Below the pieces are notes generated by a model that was not told the origin of the DNA, did no database searches, and saw only the letters and a list, made by a program, of their open reading frames with translations. Both the position numbers and the translations under genes were made by a program. Shown piece after piece: positions 57,740 through 64,000 of a stretch of DNA of 64,000 nucleotides. The stretch's first letter is position 1, and each line of letters starts with the position of its first letter. Source of the DNA: Malus domestica (lineage: Eukaryota; Streptophyta; Magnoliopsida; Rosales; Rosaceae); assembly GCF_042453785.1 (NCBI RefSeq), contig NC_091669.1, forward strand, positions 34,179,001-34,243,000. The letters run 5' to 3'.

Positions 57740-60681
57740 TCAAAGATTGTATTTTCTAAGCTCTGGAGAGGTTCTTGAGGGGCGAATTATCGATTTAGTA
57801 TACGCAATAGGCAAGGCAAGTAGTTTCTTAGCTTTGCTTACATAAGCCCTTCTTGTGAAGTTGTTGTAATCGTTAGCTTCTATCTCGTCCAATATTTGGC
57901 GATACAGGAGTAGGGACGCCAATACCTGCAACGGTTTAATGTTTTGATCAGATGTTTTAGAAAAATTTGGACGGTTGATCGGATAGACACAATAATTTTT
58001 CGTGAAAGATTAACTAGAACCAAGTAGGATCTCATATCTTTGTCAGTTTTTGTTTCATATTTACTAAACTTGCGAGGCTTACCGGCCATCTGCTGGCTTC
58101 ACTCAACTCTGTCACTCCCTTCTCTGCCTCGTCGAAGAACATCCTTGCCCTCTTAATTTGATCCTTCATGAAACTCCTCCATTTGTCTGTGACCTTTCCA
58201 GCATATATATCAGCGTCGGAGAGCCCTGCTTCTTCAAGCTCATCTTGGGGTAAATAAATTCTTCCTCTCCTTGCACTGCTCAAGAGAATGTTTGTCAGTG
58301 GGATACAAACTACAACATTCATGAAAGTGATTGCTCCTAGTACTAATATCGAGAGTAAGAGATCAAGAGAGAGTGAGAGAATGAAGTCTGTTATAAGATT
58401 CCAATTGCATCTCTGTCTCTTCTCTCGCTCTAATTCAACTAAAGTTAGAGAATTGTGTCTTGCAGTCTTATGTGACTTTCGAAAGCAAGCAGCTAAAATA
58501 TCAGACTTTGTCAGAGCTATCTTCAATTGAATATACCAGCATACTCTATAGCTTTGGGCACTTTTGTTTCAACAATGTTGCTAACATGACTAAAATGTTC
58601 AGTTATAAATCGTTAATGTTGTATACTTACTCCTCCCCAACATCACGGAGTATGTTTGTTAGCTGATTCGCAATCCCTAATGCCAAGGCAGCATTATATA
58701 CACTCTCCGTTGTTGCTTGCGATTCAGGTGAAATGCCCATAACTGGAACACTCATTAATCCAACAGTTCCGGCAACATAATAGCAGTAAAGATATAGTTC
58801 ATCGAAGTTTTGGTATCTTGACTTCCTGAGGTCCATTCTCATTCCTTCTATCATATCTTTGAACGGCTACAGAAAGAGCACAAGGTGGAGTCAGAACTCA
58901 GAAGTTACTCAAAAAGCAAAGCCTTCAATTAAATTCACAAGCTTTCCCGTTGTTTTGATTTAACTATCAATCAAATTGGAAAGGGAACTTTTCGGTGGAT
59001 GAAAATGGATACGTATTCAACTCAAATGTTTCTAAGTTCCTTTTCACATTTCAAGATACAGTTTCAAAAGAAGAAAGATAAAAAGACAAAATTAGTATCA
59101 CACATGCAAAAACTAAGTCTTTAAAGATGAAAGCAAAAAAACTTAGGCCTTTTGACCTTATAAAATCTTTGAGCAGTAATTCTAACCTGAATGTCAACCG
59201 GAAATTTGGTGACCGTATCTGACAAAGCAGCATCAAGCATATCAAATGGACGACCTTGGAACAGATCGTCCAATCTCAATTCCCACCTATCTAAAGCTGT
59301 GGGTGTTATGTGTGAAGCATTAGGCCCATCAACAAGCTCATCCGTCCTCCTGCACCACACTATATGTGCAAGAGATCATAAGGCAATATGTTTTGTCACT
59401 TGTGCTGAAGTGAAGAGTAAGCATCCATGGAAAATATATGTTTCACAGAAAATGTATTATCTGAGAAGAACAGAAAGGACTAATCTCCTGACCACCTCTG
59501 TCATATGCTACTCAAGCAAATAATCAGTATAATATACGCTGCAGTACAATTTCTACTCCTCCTATTTCTCCTCTCAATCTCTTTTCTGTCCCTCTCTCTT
59601 CACAGAAAGGATGTACATTAACTTCGCTTCACATTGATGGTAGTGCATGGTGTTTTCGAAGTTTGAGAAGAAATTTTTGTAGCGATGCAGGAGTTCACAA
59701 CTCGCAAGAAAATTAATCATTTAAGGAGAAAAGACGAACAATACATGTTCTCACTTTGGTTCATTCAGATAGGACATGTGAAGGCTGGTCTTCAATATTT
59801 AGAAGATGATGAATTTTCAAGACCTCTTGTCCTTAAATTGAATTTGAATTCGGACAAGTTGAAGACAATCAAATCATTCTTCGTAAACACAGATTCAGTG
59901 GACAAGTATTACTTTTATGATCTCACAGTTTCGCTCTCTGCTAAAGGTAACCTACCAAATATATGGAATGTACTTTTGCTACCAAAAGGAATAAACGCTT
60001 CATTTAGGATTCAGTCCAAAGTATCAGAATAACAGTTATAGTCACTCACCATATATTGCCCAGATGGCCCTTCTTCTTTCGGGCGTCATAAGCAGAGTAC
60101 CTGAAAAGTGAAAAAGAATAAGAATTAGGTGACTCCAAAAGATTAGTAATTGCAGTTAGACCACTACTTTAGCTGCAAAGTTCAACCAATATGCCTTTAA
60201 ACAGCCAAAATAAAAATTATGCAAGAGAGGACCAACCGAGGTAAAAAGTCTTGGCATACTCTGCACATACTTCTCCACATCGATCATAAGCTTTACTCAA
60301 CAAGCTCAGATTCCCGGGAAGAAGAATATCCGGCTTCACATCAAGATATCCATTAGACCTCAACTGCTTCTTAACCAGGGATGCCTGCTTCAGCACCACG
60401 TCATACACCTTCTGTTCCGACGAGACAGCTGATTCTCCAAGCGGGTTGGCCACCATGCTTAATGAAACTGGAAATTTGGCTTCACTCCCTAAACCAGACC
60501 CTCCTACTGATGAATACTTCACATCTGTGCAGAGAGAGCAAGATTTCCAATCCTGTTTCCCACCCATCTTTGCTCTAATCGAACTTTGATTCCCCAAAAC
60601 AAACCTCGATGAATCTAAAATCCCATAGAATTTGAACACCTCGGTGTTGGGGGAAACAAACCAAACTAATGCCACAGACAT
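57740..60681 (-). CDS. PSY: Phytoene synthase, six exons
   Basis: Joins two geranylgeranyl diphosphates into phytoene, the first committed step of carotenoid synthesis in plastids. Exons (minus): 60681-60237, 60100-60050, 59359-59187, 58866-58631, 58275-58083, 57925-57740, giving 1284 bp and 427 residues with every junction in frame. All introns are GT-AG; exon sizes 51, 173, 236 and 193 for exons 2-5 are those I know for plant PSY genes. Residues 1 to about 110 are a poorly conserved plastid-targeting and leader part. The catalytic, diphosphate/Mg-binding acidic motifs DELVD (172-176) and DVGED (298-302) are intact, as are [36 protein letters not shown] and [12 protein letters not shown]. 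No lesion seen. Several PSY paralogues exist in apple-type genomes; I cannot say which this is. Confidence 0.96.
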
Positions 60682-61450
60682 GTTTGTTTCAACTTGAAAA
60701 CACCAACCTCAGCCCACCAACCAAACAAACTCTAGCCAGATATGCCTTGTCGTCTTACACTTCTTTCTCAAACCTTAATTCACACAAAAACTCATTTCAT
60801 TCAGTTTCATCATCCTGTTTGAAAGCGAAGTATAAGCCCACAAAAATGGAGAAAAAAAACAGCCGAACAAACTCTAACTACTTGATTCCTCACTTACCCA
60901 AAACAGAAAAACAAAGGCTTTTTTATTCGGCTCCCGAATCCCTCTAACTCGATTTTAATCTCACTTTCTCCCTTAAAACTCAAACTTCGCCACTCAACTC
61001 CTGTAACTCGATCTTTGTTTCACTTGTAAATAAAAAAGCATTAACAACAACAACAAACATAAATTGAAACTAAAATGGTCAACAACTTGACAAGCAGATA
61101 ATCACTAAATGCCTGAAACAAATATTTGTAAGCAAAAACTGTGCCCACTTTTGTAGCATCAAAGAGGGGAAGTAGAACTACGGGTTCTCTACCTGTTTGT
61201 TGGGTTTGTAGGATGCTGCTTTTGCTTAGAGACCCACTTCCACTGTCTACTTAAAGAAAAAGCAGCATCAGCATCTTCCAAAAAACCAAGTTCAAAGGGT
61301 CACCATCTTCCCCTAAAAAAATACAAACTAACAACGGCCATTAAGACGTTTTCCTCCATAACCCGACACCTCACCTCTCCACTCTTCCAGACTCTCTCTC
61401 TCTCTCTCTCTAGATTCTCTCTCTAACTACAATGCGTTTGGTTCTTAACT
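60682..61450 (-). promoter_or_regulatory. Leader and promoter side of phytoene synthase
   Basis: No coding frame is supported. A (CT)n run at about 61391-61413 reads as a GA repeat in the gene's direction, a common feature of plant leaders and core promoters. A leader intron is possible (a donor-like CAGGTAGAG on the minus strand near 61190), but I cannot place the transcript start. Confidence 0.4.
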
Positions 61451-64000
61451 TGTTTCTCTGTTTTCCAATTTCCTACAAAAATGTATTTTCTTCTGGTTTT
61501 CTAATTTTTGTTTATATATTTTTAACCCTAAAACTGAGATTTGGCTGATTCATTTGTTTCTTGTGCACTCCCTCAAATCTTGGTTTTTTGGATTTGGTTT
61601 GTTTGTTTGTTTTTTTTTTTTTTTTTTGGTAAGCAAGTTGCGACCTTTCGTCATAAGATAGGGCATGAAATAAAATGCTGCAAATGTTTCATCCCTTTTA
61701 AGTTTCCTTCAATTTCAACTCGACCCGTTTGCAAGTTCGGGTTGACTTGGATTTTTTATTTTATTTTATTTTTTAGAGTGCTGCTAGGTCCGTCTGCTTG
61801 ATATATTTTTCCAACCACCTCATAGGCATTTATCATGAACATTTAGATAAGTCCGTTTAATGAAACAAATGCGTGGACATAGTAGCACATTTTTTTTAAG
61901 TATCTATGGAATGTTTTAATATATGAATTCTCTGCATTTACTAACATATGTAGATCAAAACACTCGATAATCAAATACTTTGCAACAACTAAATAGTTCT
62001 CTACATCTACTTTGCAACACTTGATTGTTGGCTTTGATGAATCACACGATATTGATCGAGGGTATGCTGAAATACGTGCATCCTTAAAAAAAACTGTCGT
62101 GTCAAGCCACCAACTAGTGCTCTTTAAAATAAATAAAAGAAAACTGAATTCTTCACATTTACAAACACCTAAAATAAGTGACTGAATTCTCATTACTTCC
62201 TCCATCTCTAAGTTCTCTAATTCTTCACATTTAATAACAATATTGTATGATATATTGTTATTGCAATTAGTGATTTCAAAATTTAACATATTACCTTCAT
62301 AAGTTTTGTTTCTAGGGAGTTTTAACAAAAACCACATTTTTACCTTTTCCTGGTATTATTCATTAGACCTTTATTTGTTATTTTACATTAAAACTAAAGT
62401 TTTTTTTTTTTAACTTTTCATTAGTTTTCCTTTGTTTTCTATGCAAAGTTATGATCACAATTTAGAGACATGTTTTGTTTTTAGGAGTAGGATTCTCTTC
62501 CCTCTTTTTTTTCCTTCTATTAGGATTCTCTTCCCCTTTTTTTTTCCCTCCCATTACCTCTTCTCTTATTTGAACGGTTATATTAAGTCAAGTCAACATC
62601 TTATATTAATTTTTTTTTATAGAAAAATAAAGACAAAATAAAGAAAGTGAGAGAAGTTGATGGAAATATGAGGTGAGAGATTTTAAAGTATAAAAATGGC
62701 ATGTCGGTTGCATATGACACTGTTTTAATTCGAAATAGGTGGACCAAGTTAATAATTTATAACTTTGAAAAGTCGGTGAGTTATAAAAAGGTCCGAACCC
62801 GTACCCGGACAAGAGACCCGAGAGTAAGAGTCAGCACTTTATCCAGAAAGCAAGAAAATGGCAATCCAATAAGGATGACAACGCGGAAAAGCCGCCCAAT
62901 CACTGGAGGATAACCTTATCAAATGCCAAACAACAGAAAGGTGATGGGTGGGATAGTCCACGTGGCAAATGCTGAGCATGCAATTGAATCCTTTCACTTG
63001 ATTAGGGGAGAGGAAAAAGTTGTGTGTAAATGAATCCAAGTTAGGTATCATAACATTTCCCGTATCGATACGAGTGTACGACAAAGTTGATACATTTCAC
63101 GTTCTAATTCACATCTTATACGCCATACGGAAGAATAAGACATTACGTAACTATATTTTAAGTACAGTGAAAAATTGCTATAAAACTAGGAGATATTTTT
63201 TACCAAAAACCCTTCACGAGGTGTTTCTATGGCGGTGCTATGTTTTTGTTTCACATTTTATAATTGAGTAAACAACCATGACTCATATATTTTATTTTAA
63301 AATATAATTAAAATAAATATATTTGTTAAAATCTAAGTGAATGATAACACCACATAATATGTTCCGAACACAACAACAACGAAAAAAAAAAAATACACTC
63401 ATGTAAATAGTGATGCCACATGCATAGCGACTATTGGACCAATTCGTGAACACGTGACAAATTTCTAATCAAGCGCGCAACGCGACTGAGATTATGCACT
63501 ATTTGCAAGAGAACACCTCTCAAAAAAAATTAAGCGAGAAAGTGCGAGTGATGGTGTGGCGTACTGTAGCATTGTGGGTGTGAAGTCATCTGGTTGGGTG
63601 ATTGTCGTTTATTATTTGCCCAACTAAATATTCCAAAGGAAAATTAATAAAAAAAATACTTGAAAACTTTGAGTTTTAACGATAAGAACAAAATAAAAAG
63701 TAAAGTAAATAGTACTAAAATTGACTTTTTAATGTAAAAAAATATGATTTTTCGTTAAAATGAACAAGATCGAAGATTTTTCGTTAAAATTCTTAATATT
63801 CAAAGACAAAAAGTGTGAGGGTGGGGATGTGAGTGCGATTGTCGTTTTGCTTTTTAGTGTTTGCGTATTTGTATTGGACATGGAGTGCAAAATTGCGTCG
63901 GAAAGGACTGACATAGCTTTGGTGTTGGGGGCCCATTGTCCACAAGTTTCGGTTGAGGATTCGAATGTCAGGTATTTGGACACGTAGTCCTTTTGCACTT
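61451..64000. other. Right-hand intergenic region
   Basis: AT-rich sequence with T runs at 61611-61626 and 62399-62411. Two copies of the 154-bp MULE-type MITE family are present (about 62314-62429 reversed and degraded; about 63637-63795). Frames such as 61541-61801, 61843-62337 and 63760-63987 have no recognisable domain and I do not call them. Confidence 0.45.
63637..63795. mobile_element. Small MULE-type MITE
   Basis: Same sequence type as 36446-36599 (ACTTGAAAACTTTGAGTTTT, TTGACTTTTTAATGTAAAAA) with more A changes. Ends are approximate and no clear 9-bp duplication was found. Confidence 0.6.

Noticed and set aside
59685..60032. 115-codon plus-strand ORF
   Set aside because: It lies within the phytoene synthase intron between exons 2 and 3, on the other strand, with no recognisable domain.

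Overview
This is a window of a plant nuclear genome, most likely a rosaceous tree of the apple/pear group. The evidence is a six-exon plant phytoene synthase gene with canonical splice sites, single-exon F-box/FBA genes in tandem, AT-rich spacers, and dense nested plant retrotransposons and MITEs, some of whose families I associate with Malus/Pyrus. That last assignment is inference. There are no bacterial-type operons and no viral genome.

Layout. Positions 2-88 hold the last codons of a WD40 protein that looks like Notchless. From about 1.5 to 57 kb lies a tandem array that I read as three diverged copies of one unit. Each unit has a minus-strand F-box gene (type II) on the left, a spacer, and a plus-strand F-box gene (type I) on the right. 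Unit 1 is 1.5-26.2 kb (type II gene at 1486-7849, type I at 23782-24900). Unit 2 is 26.4-33.2 kb (26387-27466 and 31185-32797). Unit 3 is 33.5-56.9 kb (33495-35176 and 54247-55364). Of the six F-box genes only two read through: 23782-24900 and 26387-27466. The others are broken by a full-length Copia element, by a 587-bp MULE-type MITE, by an upstream Copia remnant plus a solo LTR and frameshifts, and by a single-base deletion.

Mobile DNA makes up much of the window. It includes a 5.27-kb Copia element with two identical 588-bp LTRs, several solo LTRs with 5-bp target duplications, and three related large solo LTRs nested inside one another at 41.1-50.4 kb. It also includes two RTE-type LINE copies flanking a 3.9-kb piece of a probable Tat-lineage Gypsy element. 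That piece has an antisense ORF and tandem repeats and interrupts an older L1 LINE remnant. A hAT element is nested in a foldback element, and there are Tourist-like and MULE-like MITEs.

At the right, 57740-60681 (minus) is a complete phytoene synthase gene of 427 residues, the entry step of plastid carotenoid synthesis. Its promoter side contains a GA/CT microsatellite. Nothing here looks like a new enzymatic or defence system. The main interest is the structural history: a triplicated divergent F-box pair whose copies carry different, datable insertions, including a fragment of an F-box gene held inside a Copia gag.
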